From positions 32,393-96,392 of the forward strand of contig JAFDVS010000024.1 in assembly GCA_018268935.1 (NCBI GenBank): a stretch of 64,000 nucleotides of DNA. The letters are read 5' to 3'. The DNA is from Acidobacteriota bacterium (GTDB taxonomy: Bacteria; Acidobacteriota; Terriglobia; Bryobacterales; Bryobacteraceae). The translations under genes and the position numbers were made by a program. The notes below the pieces were generated by a model, which did not search any database, was not told the origin of the DNA, and saw only the letters and a program-made list of their open reading frames with translations. This document shows positions 1 through 7,804 of this stretch, one piece after another; positions within the stretch are counted from its first letter, which is position 1, and each line of letters begins with the position of its first letter.

Positions 1-506
1 TGATGGCTCGGCGGATGGTGGAGCGCGGTGTGCGCTATGTGCTTTGCCTCCACGGGGCGGGCGGTGACCGTTGGGACGACCATGGCGACGTGAAGACTCG
101 TATACCGAAGCATTGCAAGGAAGTAGATAAGCCCGTTGCCGGCCTGCTAGCCGACCTCAAATCGCGCGGTTTGCTGGATGAGACGCTGGTGGTCTGGGCT
201 TCCGAAATGGGCCGCACTCCGTTTGACAACAATCTGGTGACGGATAAGCCGGGCCGCGATCACAATCAGTACGGGTTGGTGATCTGGATGGCAGGCGGGA
301 ACGTGAAAGCCGGGGCCACCTATGGTGAAACCGACGATTTCTCCGTACGGGCGGCAAGTTCGCCCATCCCGTTGCGGGATGTTCACGCGACACTGCTGGA
401 ACTGCTGGGCCTGGATCAGAACCGTTTGACCTACCTGCACGCCGGTCGCTACAAGAAGCTCACCGACATCGGCGGAACGGTGATTCGGAACGTGATTTCG
501 GCTTAG
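1..506 (+). CDS. DUF1501 family protein, C-terminal part (5' end outside window)
   Basis: This is the last roughly 168 residues of a DUF1501 protein, a family related in fold to alkaline phosphatase and sulfatase and usually exported by Tat in Acidobacteria and Planctomycetes. Visible family signatures are WDDHGD, a DLKSRGLLDETLVVW block, EMGRTPF, GRDHNQYG, the AGG turn and the closing LTDIGG. Full-length members are about 440-480 residues, so about 300 residues lie upstream of the window. In related genomes the family commonly sits next to a DUF1549/DUF1553 cytochrome-like partner, which would be off-window here. Its stop codon overlaps by 4 bases the stop of the convergent transglycosylase gene. 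The biochemical activity of the family is not established, so only the family call is firm. Confidence 0.85.
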   Translation, partial: MARRMVERGVRYVLCLHGAGGDRWDDHGDVKTRIPKHCKEVDKPVAGLLADLKSRGLLDETLVVWASEMGRTPFDNNLVTDKPGRDHNQYGLVIWMAGGNVKAGATYGETDDFSVRAASSPIPLRDVHATLLELLGLDQNRLTYLHAGRYKKLTDIGGTVIRNVISA

Positions 507-1144
507 AACGCGAACTTACCGAGGATGTTCAGGATATAGGTGCGCGTCTCGTCGATCGGCGGTACACCTCCGGCGCGATCCACCCGTCCCGGGCCGGCAT
601 TGTAAGCGGCCAAGGCCAACTCCAGATTCCCCTGGTATTTATCGAGCATCTGCTTGAGATACCTCGCCCCTCCATCGATATTCTGTTTGGGATCGAAGGG
701 GTCTTTCACTCCGAGCTCGGCGGCGGTAGCCGGCATCAGTTGCATCAGGCCTTGCGCGCCCTTGGGCGAGACGGCGCAGGGACGAAACGCGCTCTCCCGT
801 TCGATGACGGAGCGGACCAGTTCCTCTTTCAGCTTTACCTTGGCGGCCGCATCCTTTATCAGCGGCCCAATCTGGTCCATCGGAATCGGGTCGCAGTCCG
901 CTGCGGGCATGGTTACCGGCGCCGGCATCGACGGGTTGGCAACAGGCTCAGAGGTCCACGGAATAGTGAACCAGGATGCTGGTTCGGTGAGGGAGGCTTG
1001 GGGGACGGCGCCGAGGACTTGCCGTCGCACGGAAGCTTTCTGTTGTTCTACGGCGGAAAGCTGGGCACTGCGCGAATTTTGCGTGGCGGGAGGGGTCTCT
1101 GCGGCAAGGTTAAACGTGGCGAGCAATAAAACAAGAACTACCAC
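503..1144 (-). CDS. Lytic transglycosylase, SLT domain, secreted
   Basis: The 213-residue protein should cleave the MurNAc-GlcNAc bond of peptidoglycan in the periplasm. It opens with a hydrophobic signal segment (residues 1-15) and a Ser/Ala/Pro-rich linker to about residue 80. The SLT fold follows, with the catalytic Glu117 in an ERESAF motif, then GLMQLMP (132-138), NIDGGARYL (155-163) and AYNAGPG (180-186), in the order expected for the family 1 goose-lysozyme-like fold. The frame begins with GTG and no good Shine-Dalgarno sequence is seen, so the start is somewhat uncertain. Its TAA stop is interleaved with the TAG stop of the convergent DUF1501 gene in the tetranucleotide TTAG. Confidence 0.9.
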   Translation of the reverse strand: MVVLVLLLATFNLAAETPPATQNSRSAQLSAVEQQKASVRRQVLGAVPQASLTEPASWFTIPWTSEPVANPSMPAPVTMPAADCDPIPMDQIGPLIKDAAAKVKLKEELVRSVIERESAFRPCAVSPKGAQGLMQLMPATAAELGVKDPFDPKQNIDGGARYLKQMLDKYQGNLELALAAYNAGPGRVDRAGGVPPIDETRTYILNILGKFAF

Positions 1145-1231
1145 TTCTGTACCTATCGGCAGGAAGCTGCTGGTACTTGAGACTATCGAAGTTCCCTGTA
1201 ATCTTTCGTTCTAAGGACCTCACTAATTGGC

Positions 1232-1241
1232 TACTTAAGTA
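1232..1241. repeat. 10-base perfect palindrome upstream of PilZ gene
   Basis: TACTTAAGTA lies 57 bases upstream of the PilZ gene in the 153-base divergent spacer between the transglycosylase and PilZ genes. Apart from this palindrome and an AT-rich run after it, I see nothing else definite in the spacer. A similar 10-base palindrome precedes the GGDEF-EAL gene at 60523-60532. It may be an operator, but a palindrome this short can occur by chance. Confidence 0.3.
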
Positions 1242-1297
1242 AAAAATCACGTCCCGGGAAACTACACCTCCACCGCATCTGCGACGATTATAGGGGT

Positions 1298-1678
1298 ATG
1301 CAGGACAGGCGTTTCCAACCTCGCATGTTGTGCGCGGACCTGGTAAACATCCAATGGACCGATGAGTCCGGGCGCACGCACCGGACCATTGCCAATCTAG
1401 AAGACATTTCGTTATCGGGGGCGTGTTTGCAATTGGACCATGCAATACCATTGAACACGAAGCTACGAATCAGCTATCCGAAAGGGCAGATGGTTGGGAT
1501 TGTACGCTATTGCGTTTACCGTGAGATCGGGTATTTCATTGGCTTACAGTTTCAGGAAGGGGCTGGTTGGTCGAGAAAAGCATTTAAACCACAGCACTTA
1601 TTTGATCCACGCAGGCTTACGGCGAAGCCGCCCAAGGTTCGCCCACCCACTCCCATAGAGATGGGCATGCCCAACTAA
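1298..1678 (+). CDS. PilZ domain protein (c-di-GMP binding)
   Basis: This 126-residue cytoplasmic protein carries both halves of the PilZ signature: R5xxxR9 near the N-terminus and D36-I-S-L-S-G41. These residues bind a cyclic di-GMP dimer in characterised PilZ proteins. No second domain, signal peptide or membrane segment is seen, and the Pro-rich tail (about 105-126) is probably disordered. It is therefore likely a stand-alone effector that changes a partner's activity when c-di-GMP is high. No partner is encoded next door. The other c-di-GMP gene of the window is the GGDEF-EAL protein at 57657-60497. An AGGGGT stretch touches the ATG, which is closer than usual for a ribosome binding site. 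The stop overlaps the convergent sialidase-like gene by 4 bases. Confidence 0.85.
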   Translation: MQDRRFQPRMLCADLVNIQWTDESGRTHRTIANLEDISLSGACLQLDHAIPLNTKLRISYPKGQMVGIVRYCVYREIGYFIGLQFQEGAGWSRKAFKPQHLFDPRRLTAKPPKVRPPTPIEMGMPN

Positions 1679-3507
1679 CGGCCGCCGGCGCGGAAGTTGC
1701 CCACGGCTTCCGATGTCCGTATCGCTCGATTATAGATGCGAAGCCGCTCCACTTTGCCGATGCGAAGTTGAGTCCCCCCATTCAATCCGCGTAGATCGCG
1801 GCTGAACCTGCCCCACCCAAACTGCCGCTGCCCCCCTCCATCGTGCAACTTGCCGTCCATAACGAACGTGATGATTTTCGGACCCCCGTCCACGGTCACC
1901 GTAATATGGTGACTCGCGCCGGCGGAGAGCGCATTCTGGTCCGAAGACCAGCGGTTTTCCGTTCGTCCGTCATTCAGAACCAACTCGACTGACCCGTTTC
2001 CGCCCGTTTGCAACAGGAACCCCTTGCCATCTGGAGTCCGATTGTCCAGCAGAACCTGGCCCGGCGCCAGAGTTTCGAAGCGAACAGAGAGGTCGATGGC
2101 GACTCCGGCACGCATGTCGCGGGTGCCGTGGCCGCCACGGCTCCGCTCCACAAAAGCGGGAAGCTCAGGCATAGCGACGGTTGCCGGCATGGCGCCGGAT
2201 TCGGGCAGATTGAGAATAAGCCCGCTCGTAGCCACCGTCCGGTTCTCCAACTGGTTCCACATGCCTTCGAGCAGCGCCGTGTCGATCTCGTGAACCCGCG
2301 CGATCTCCTTCTGGGTTTCCGTCAGATAGTATTTGCCACCTTCTTCCACCAGGTCCGGATAGCTCATTCGAATAATCGGGTCGTCATCATAGAGCGCGAT
2401 CTCCGGCTGTGACCAGCGAATGATTTTGCCCTTCGGTGAATCGGCCTCCACTCCGCCCACCAGCCACACCGGATTGCGCTCTTCGTAAGCGATGGTGCGC
2501 CGCCGCGGGTGCTCCAGGATGAAGCGTCCACCGTGGTTGTGGAACCAGTACACATATTTCCCGTTCTCGCAGCGCCAGGCAAAATTGGCTGCACGCGGGT
2601 GCTTCATCAACCGGCCATCGGCATAGCGCATGTACTCCGAGGGCTCCCAAGTCCGCCCGTCATCGCGGGAGTAGGAATAGGCGGAATGGCCATCGATGGT
2701 GCGGAACACCACGAACAATGACCCGTCACTGAGCGTCGAGAAACTATGCTCCTCGGCAATCGGACCGCCACCGGCGGGCGCACGGATGCCTTTGTCTCCC
2801 TCGGGCAGTGTGGCCCAGCGCAGCTTGCTCGCGTCACGCTCAGTGAGAATGTTGTCACTTCGCAGCAACACGCCTTCACTCGAAGTGAAGAAGCCCTCGC
2901 CGAAGCCGCCCACTTTATGCAGCGGCACATATCCGGCGTTCTTGTGCAGAAACGCCTTTCCCACCGTCCAGAAAAACTTGATCTTGCCCTGATATGGATT
3001 CCGTTTGTCGATCTCGAAGTCTTTTTGCGGGATGTCATACCGCTGGGCAGACCAGCTTCTTCCGTGGTCATCGCTGTACTTGAAAACAAAATGCCCGAGC
3101 GAGTCCACACGCTTCACCCAGCCGTCACGATAGGTCGGCTTATCGCCGATGACCTGGCGGATGTTGTCGGTATTGTGGTTGTAAAAGACATATACGCGGC
3201 CGGAGGGGATCTTGAGCATCACGGCATAGGACGCTTCGGGACCATTGGAAGGCTCGACATCCACCGCCTCAGACCATGTCTTGCCACGATCCGTGCTGCG
3301 CCGCGTGACGATATGCTGGCCTCCCGCGCCTTCCTGTCCCGGGCCGGTAGTGACGACGCACAGCCACGCCCCATCATTGGTCTTGACGACGTAGGGCTGA
3401 TCAGAATACCCTTCATCCGGGATGACCGAACCGGCAACAATATTGCGCGGATCCGGCATCTGTGCCTGCAGAACCGCGGCTGCGAACAAAGTGAGAAAGA
3501 AACGCAT
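1675..3507 (-). CDS. Secreted sialidase-like (BNR/Asp-box) protein with LamG-type C-terminal domain
   Basis: This is a 610-residue exported protein with a signal peptide at residues 1-15. The six-bladed sialidase fold is indicated by Asp-box repeats at STDRGKTW (71-78), YSDDHGRSW (144-152) and SRDDGRTW (280-287). Residues about 460-600 resemble a LamG/concanavalin-like jelly roll (DLSVRFETL, HHITVTVDGGPK, RLRIYNRAI), a usual carbohydrate-binding partner. I could not identify a full sialidase catalytic set, so exo-sialidase activity is unproven and another glycan substrate is possible. The gene starts 8 bases after the TonB receptor stop and is almost surely co-transcribed with it. The pair therefore resembles an uptake and degradation unit under the GntR-controlled promoter at 7012-7040. 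Confidence 0.8.
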   Translation of the reverse strand: MRFFLTLFAAAVLQAQMPDPRNIVAGSVIPDEGYSDQPYVVKTNDGAWLCVVTTGPGQEGAGGQHIVTRRSTDRGKTWSEAVDVEPSNGPEASYAVMLKIPSGRVYVFYNHNTDNIRQVIGDKPTYRDGWVKRVDSLGHFVFKYSDDHGRSWSAQRYDIPQKDFEIDKRNPYQGKIKFFWTVGKAFLHKNAGYVPLHKVGGFGEGFFTSSEGVLLRSDNILTERDASKLRWATLPEGDKGIRAPAGGGPIAEEHSFSTLSDGSLFVVFRTIDGHSAYSYSRDDGRTWEPSEYMRYADGRLMKHPRAANFAWRCENGKYVYWFHNHGGRFILEHPRRRTIAYEERNPVWLVGGVEADSPKGKIIRWSQPEIALYDDDPIIRMSYPDLVEEGGKYYLTETQKEIARVHEIDTALLEGMWNQLENRTVATSGLILNLPESGAMPATVAMPELPAFVERSRGGHGTRDMRAGVAIDLSVRFETLAPGQVLLDNRTPDGKGFLLQTGGNGSVELVLNDGRTENRWSSDQNALSAGASHHITVTVDGGPKIITFVMDGKLHDGGGQRQFGWGRFSRDLRGLNGGTQLRIGKVERLRIYNRAIRTSEAVGNFRAGGR

Positions 3508-3515
3508 GGGCTTTT

Positions 3516-6500
3516 TCAGAATAATAGTTTCAGGGAGAACTGTACCTGGCGCTCGCCTGTCGCCGAACTGATCACGCCGAAGTCATTCGCCCCCAGATTC
3601 TCGCCAGGAGTGAAGAAGTAGGGCGTGTTGGACAGATTGAACGCCTCAGTGCGGAAGAGCAGCGAGACCCGCTCCCGGATGGGGAAATTCTTCTGCACCG
3701 CAAAGTCGTAGTTCACCCGGCTGGGGCCGCGCACGTCGGAAACCGTGCGGCTCACATTGCCGAACGTGAAGGGGTCGGGAACGGTGTATCGTGTCCCATC
3801 GAACCAGCGGTTCAACCGGGACTGCGGAGAACCGGAAAGCTCAGCCGATTGCCCCGTGCTGTTGGGGCGAAGCACACCGCCGCCGACGCCGCTATTGCCT
3901 GTGGAAGTAAGCGCAATCGGAAAACCCTTGTTCCAGGAATAGGCGCCTGTGATCGACCAGCCGCCGGCGATCCACTGCACCGGTGCGGATGCGGAGTTCA
4001 GAAACGCTTTGCCCTTGCCAAACGGCAGATCGAGCGTGTGGCTGATCACCAGGCGTTGCGAAACGTCGCCCTCCGAAAGGCTGCGCTCGGCGGCGAGATT
4101 GTAGATGTCCTGCACCGGCGGAACGAACGCTGTTTCACCGAATACGCGGCCGCTGCCGTTGTCGATGAGCTTCGAGTTCGTATAGGTCACCAGGATGGAA
4201 TAGCCGCGGGCAAAGCGCTTCTCTGTGCGCATCACTAGCGAATGATAGGTGGACGACCCCATGTTCTGCGCCACCGCCGGCGAGTTCGTGGTGACCGAGG
4301 TGTACTGCGGATACGGGCGTAGCAATTGGGACTGCGCGATGGTGCGTTGGGCGTGTGTGCCCACGTCGGCGATACCGAAGAATGGATTCGTTACCTGCTG
4401 GTTCAATGCGGCGCCCAAAGCCTGATAACGCGGATGCAACTGGTTCCAATTCCCCGAGACAGGAATACGCGTGCCTTTGTTGGCTGCATAGCCCGCTTCC
4501 AGCAGCAATTGCCGGGGCAACTGCCGCTGCACGGTGAAGTTCCACTGCTGGTTATAAGTGTTTGACTTGTTGCCGCGGTCCATGATCAACAAGCCTTGGC
4601 CGAGTTGGGTCCGGTACTGCGGAGTATTGGGAGTCTGTAGCAGCCCGTCGGGATATGGATTGTCGATGGTGTTGAGCGGGGTCACGCCATCGAGGCTCGA
4701 TACCCATGGCGTGGTCACCTGCGCGCCCGGCATGCCAAAGTTCTGTGCCCCTGTGGTTCCGAAACGCGGCGTGTGGAAGATGCCGTAGCCGGTGCGAATG
4801 ACCGTCCGTTCATTCAGGCGATACGCCAGCCCGATGCGCGGGCCAAAGTTGCGGTAGGTGCTGTCGAACTGGCCGCGAGGCTGGCCATCCTGGCCGGGAT
4901 AGCGAAGAACGCCGGCGAGATTCGGTAGCGCTGGAATGCGGATGGGGAATGGCGCGTTGAAGTCGAAAGTGCCGAAACGGTTGTAGCGCTCCGTGCGCGG
5001 TTGCTCGTATTCCCAGCGCAATCCGGCGTTGATGGTGAGCTTGCCGAGGCGAATATCGTCATTGAAGAAAAACGAGTAGTACATGTTGCGGATCGCCGCC
5101 GCGGGCACGCTGCCAATGGAGCCGGTGCCGAATCCGGTGAGCATGGAAGCGATGCCGCTGCCGGCGTTGAGCGCGGCGCGCAGAGGATCGGGGCCTTGTG
5201 TCTGCCCCTGTCCGAAACTGTAGCTGCCCGAAGGCGCACCGCCTTGAAACGGAGTCTGGTTGTAGAGTCGGATATCCGCTCCGTAGGTCAACGTGTGCTT
5301 GCCGTGATATTCCGTCTGCTCCGCCACCAACGTATAGATGTCGTTCCCGCGCAGGATGCGATCTCCGCTGGGTGCGCCTAGTCCCGTGAAATTGGAGATG
5401 GCGATGGTCGGGTACACCTGCTCCTGCACCGCCGCCGCCACGTTCGACGAGAAGCCGATGTCGGTGAGGTTGACCTGCCCGGCCGAGCGAGGAGTGCGCC
5501 CCTCAAAGCGCCTTACCGCTCCCAGGCGCAAGTTGAGAATGCGCGTTGCGGACAGCGTCGAGGTCATGTTGACCACGCCCGTCAGCGCATGGCTGAGGGT
5601 GGTCCCCACCACTGTGTCGGCAATATTGTTGAATGGCCCGGTTTGCCCCGTATCGCCAACGTTGCGGCTGATGCGGCCGAAGAGACTGTGCTTCTCGGAA
5701 AGGCGGTGGTCGAGCCGGAACGACCATTGATCGGAATCGACGAAGCTGGCCGGATTCCAGGAGAAATTGTTGATCAGGGCAGGGCCGGTACCTGCCTGGT
5801 TCGGAGCAGGCATGAACTCCAGTAACCGGCGTCCGACGCGGCTCTGTTGCGCCTGCGGAATGATATTGCCCGGATAGGGATCGCGCAGAAAGCCTCCTGC
5901 CGGATTGGCGCGCGTGGTGAATGGATTGTAGACCACGACGAGCGCTCCCTGTGCGTTCAACCGCTGGGAGAAATCGCCACGTACTTCCGCGGGCGTCGGA
6001 ACCGTCAGAATGCCTGCGCCGCCGCCGATGTCTTCCCTGTGGCCTTGATACTCCCCAAAGAAGAACGTCTTGTTCTTTACGATGGCGCCGCCGGCCGATC
6101 CGCCGAACATATTGAAGTGAAACACCGGCCTCGCCTGCCGCCGCGCGTTGGAGAAGAAGTTATTCGCCCGCATGCGGTCATTGCGGAAGAACCAGAAGGC
6201 CGAGCCGTGCAGTTCATTCGTTCCGCCCTTCGTAATGACGTTGATGGCGCCGCCGCCACTGCGTCCGAACTGCGGGCCGAAACTGTTGGTGAGAACCTTG
6301 AACTCCTGTGTCCCGTCGGGTGTCGGAGAAATGGCGAAGTTGTTGTTCTCCGGCAGCATGATGGAGACGCCGTCCACCAGATAGTCATTGGTGCGGAAGC
6401 GTCCGCCGTTGATGGAGATATCGGAGAGAACGAACAGCGGAGCGCCAATATCTCCCGTGGAAGCCGTGCTGCCGATCGCCCTCGGATTGATCTGCACCCC

Positions 6501-6971
6501 GGCGCTCAGACCCACCAGATCGAAGATGTTGCGCCCGCGGATGGGGATCTCTTCAATGGAACGCGTGTTCACCACCTGGCCGAGGGAGGCGGATTCCGAT
6601 TCAATCAGCGGAGTCTCTTCGCTCACCGTGAGGCTGGTAGCCGTGTCGCCCACTTCCAACTGGAAGTCAATGCGCAGGCGGCCTTCCACCGGCAGGTTCA
6701 GCTTCTCGCGAACGGATGTCTTGAACCCCTTATTGGAGATCGCCACCCGGTAGGTGCCCGGCCGGAGATAGTTCGCCTGATAGAAGCCGGTGGCGTCCGT
6801 GGTGATGCGGGACATCTGATTGGTTTCGAGGTGTACCACCTCGACATTCGCCCCGGAGATGGCTGCTCCGGTCGGATCGGTGACCGCGCCCAGGATAGCG
6901 CCGGTGATATTTTGTGCGTGAACGCCCTGCGCTGCCAGCGCAAACATCGAAAGCAGCAAGCGACGAAGCAT
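3516..6971 (-). CDS. Oar-like TonB-dependent receptor with carboxypeptidase-regulatory domain
   Basis: This 1151-residue outer-membrane protein has a signal peptide (1-19), a carboxypeptidase-regulatory-like Ig domain at about 22-110 (GAVTDPTGAAISGANVEVV), a plug domain around 120-240 with the RGRNIFDL segment, and a long beta-barrel ending in Phe (SLKLLF), as expected for BAM-dependent insertion. It should import a ligand with TonB energy. The ligand is not deducible from sequence, but the downstream sialidase-like enzyme and the divergent sulfatase suggest a sulfated or acidic glycan. No SusD-like lipoprotein is present. A GGAGGT ribosome site lies three bases before the ATG. The gene has the best promoter in the window (TTGACA-N17-TAGACT), with a palindrome just downstream of the predicted transcription start. 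Confidence 0.92.
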   Translation of the reverse strand: MLRRLLLSMFALAAQGVHAQNITGAILGAVTDPTGAAISGANVEVVHLETNQMSRITTDATGFYQANYLRPGTYRVAISNKGFKTSVREKLNLPVEGRLRIDFQLEVGDTATSLTVSEETPLIESESASLGQVVNTRSIEEIPIRGRNIFDLVGLSAGVQINPRAIGSTASTGDIGAPLFVLSDISINGGRFRTNDYLVDGVSIMLPENNNFAISPTPDGTQEFKVLTNSFGPQFGRSGGGAINVITKGGTNELHGSAFWFFRNDRMRANNFFSNARRQARPVFHFNMFGGSAGGAIVKNKTFFFGEYQGHREDIGGGAGILTVPTPAEVRGDFSQRLNAQGALVVVYNPFTTRANPAGGFLRDPYPGNIIPQAQQSRVGRRLLEFMPAPNQAGTGPALINNFSWNPASFVDSDQWSFRLDHRLSEKHSLFGRISRNVGDTGQTGPFNNIADTVVGTTLSHALTGVVNMTSTLSATRILNLRLGAVRRFEGRTPRSAGQVNLTDIGFSSNVAAAVQEQVYPTIAISNFTGLGAPSGDRILRGNDIYTLVAEQTEYHGKHTLTYGADIRLYNQTPFQGGAPSGSYSFGQGQTQGPDPLRAALNAGSGIASMLTGFGTGSIGSVPAAAIRNMYYSFFFNDDIRLGKLTINAGLRWEYEQPRTERYNRFGTFDFNAPFPIRIPALPNLAGVLRYPGQDGQPRGQFDSTYRNFGPRIGLAYRLNERTVIRTGYGIFHTPRFGTTGAQNFGMPGAQVTTPWVSSLDGVTPLNTIDNPYPDGLLQTPNTPQYRTQLGQGLLIMDRGNKSNTYNQQWNFTVQRQLPRQLLLEAGYAANKGTRIPVSGNWNQLHPRYQALGAALNQQVTNPFFGIADVGTHAQRTIAQSQLLRPYPQYTSVTTNSPAVAQNMGSSTYHSLVMRTEKRFARGYSILVTYTNSKLIDNGSGRVFGETAFVPPVQDIYNLAAERSLSEGDVSQRLVISHTLDLPFGKGKAFLNSASAPVQWIAGGWSITGAYSWNKGFPIALTSTGNSGVGGGVLRPNSTGQSAELSGSPQSRLNRWFDGTRYTVPDPFTFGNVSRTVSDVRGPSRVNYDFAVQKNFPIRERVSLLFRTEAFNLSNTPYFFTPGENLGANDFGVISSATGERQVQFSLKLLF

Positions 6972-6984
6972 GGTACCTCCCAGA

Positions 6985-7002
6985 AAACTGATACGACAGT
7001 TT
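6985..7002. promoter_or_regulatory. Operator palindrome copy 1 (AAACTG-N6-CAGTTT)
   Basis: A perfect inverted repeat, AAACTG ATACGA CAGTTT, lies between the predicted transcription start of the TonB receptor (about 7005, minus strand) and its ribosome binding site. The same arms with the same 6-base spacing recur at 7053-7070, and the two copies share the longer string GAAAACTGA. The divergent GntR regulator is the obvious candidate ligand, binding here as a dimer and blocking the leftward operon. Confidence 0.7.
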
Positions 7003-7006
7003 GTAC

Positions 7007-7035
7007 TGGTTAGTCTATGTGCTTTGCGTTAGACT
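7007..7035 (+). promoter_or_regulatory. Probable promoter of the GntR operon (TGGTTA-N17-TAGACT)
   Basis: The plus strand has the same -10 hexamer, TAGACT, at 7030-7035, with a weak -35 (TGGTTA, 7007-7012) 17 bases upstream. Transcription would start near 7042, so the ATG at 7049 would have a leader of about 7 bases and operator copy 2 would lie just inside the coding sequence. The arrangement is a near mirror image of the TonB promoter. Confidence 0.45.
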
Positions 7036-7040
7036 GTCAA
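7012..7040 (-). promoter_or_regulatory. Promoter of TonB receptor operon (TTGACA-N17-TAGACT)
   Basis: On the minus strand a consensus -35 box TTGACA (7040-7035) is followed after exactly 17 bases by TAGACT (7017-7012). Transcription would start near 7005, giving a leader of about 34 bases that contains operator copy 1 and the GGAGGT ribosome site. The -35 box overlaps the end of the rightward -10 box by one base, so the two divergent promoters cannot both be occupied by polymerase. Confidence 0.65.
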
Positions 7041-7048
7041 TGGATAGG

Positions 7049-7804
7049 ATGAAAACTGAAGTGCCAGTTTCAAAGCGGCAGAACGCCGATTTTGCGGATT
7101 CTGCCTATCGCCGCCTGTGCGATGCGATCCTCGACGGGCGATTGACCCCCGGAACCCCTCTCTCCCGCCGTGTGTTGGCTGCGGAGTTCGGTATGAGTAC
7201 CGTGCCGGTTGGCGAGGCGCTGCTGCGTTTGGAGGCCGAAGGCCTGGTGGAAAGCCGGCCGCGCGCCGGCAGCCGCGTGCGCATCCCCACCGCCAGCGAG
7301 ATTCAAGGCAACTACGAGTTGCGCGAAGCCCTGGAAACACATTCGGCGCGCCTCTTCGCGGAGCGGGCCACGGAATCGGACCGCAAGCGTTTGCTGGCCA
7401 CGGCGGAGAAACTGGATGCGATTTTCGCCCGCATGGAGCGCAAATCCTATTCCGCCGTGCGGCATGCATTGGCGGAGCGCCAGCACATGCGTTTTCATAT
7501 GTTGATTGCCGAAGCGGGCCGCTGCGCGGAACTGGCCTCCGCCATCGAGCGCAGCCGCGTGTTGCTCTTCAACTGGTTGTTCACCATGTCCGCGGAGTTC
7601 GGCGTTTTGCCCGAAGGCTGGCACAGTATGCTTGCCCGGAAACTCGCCGATGGCAGCCCTCGCGAGGCGGCCGAAGCGATGCGCGTCCATGTTCGCTATC
7701 GCAAGGATGAGGTCATTGAGAAGTTGGCTCAATTGACCGGATCCGGAGCCGGACGCATGGCCCGGGGCCCACAGCGCCACCGCAATGGAGACTCGGCAAA
7801 GTGA
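7049..7804 (+). CDS. GntR family transcriptional regulator, FadR/FCD subfamily
   Basis: The 251-residue regulator has a winged helix-turn-helix at about residues 12-70 (YRRLCDAILDGRLTPG, EFGMSTVPVGEALLRLEAEG, VESRPRAGSRV) and an all-helical FCD ligand-binding domain from about 75 (YELREALETHSARLFAE onward). Such proteins normally repress uptake and catabolic genes until an organic acid or sugar acid binds. I chose ATG 7049 because the predicted transcription start is near 7042; ATG 7040 and TTG 7001 are in-frame alternatives. Two identical palindromes at 6985-7002 and 7053-7070 are its likely operators, so it probably regulates both the leftward TonB operon and its own. Its stop overlaps the sulfatase GTG start in GTGA, which suggests translational coupling. 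Confidence 0.88.
   Translation: MKTEVPVSKRQNADFADSAYRRLCDAILDGRLTPGTPLSRRVLAAEFGMSTVPVGEALLRLEAEGLVESRPRAGSRVRIPTASEIQGNYELREALETHSARLFAERATESDRKRLLATAEKLDAIFARMERKSYSAVRHALAERQHMRFHMLIAEAGRCAELASAIERSRVLLFNWLFTMSAEFGVLPEGWHSMLARKLADGSPREAAEAMRVHVRYRKDEVIEKLAQLTGSGAGRMARGPQRHRNGDSAK
7053..7070. promoter_or_regulatory. Operator palindrome copy 2 (AAACTG-N6-CAGTTT)
   Basis: A second perfect copy of the inverted repeat, AAACTG AAGTGC CAGTTT, lies 68 bases from copy 1. It falls within the first codons of the GntR gene, about 12 bases after the predicted rightward transcription start, where a bound dimer would act as a roadblock. The half-sites are under protein-coding constraint here and still match copy 1 exactly, which argues against chance. 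Confidence 0.65.

Noticed and set aside
5847..7013. 388-codon open frame on the plus strand
   Set aside because: It is antisense to the TonB receptor N-terminal half. No ribosome site or domain.
7012..7035. Inverted repeat AGTCTA-N12-TAGACT as an operator
   Set aside because: It is explained by the two identical -10 boxes of the divergent promoters. The better operator candidates are the AAACTG-N6-CAGTTT copies on either side.
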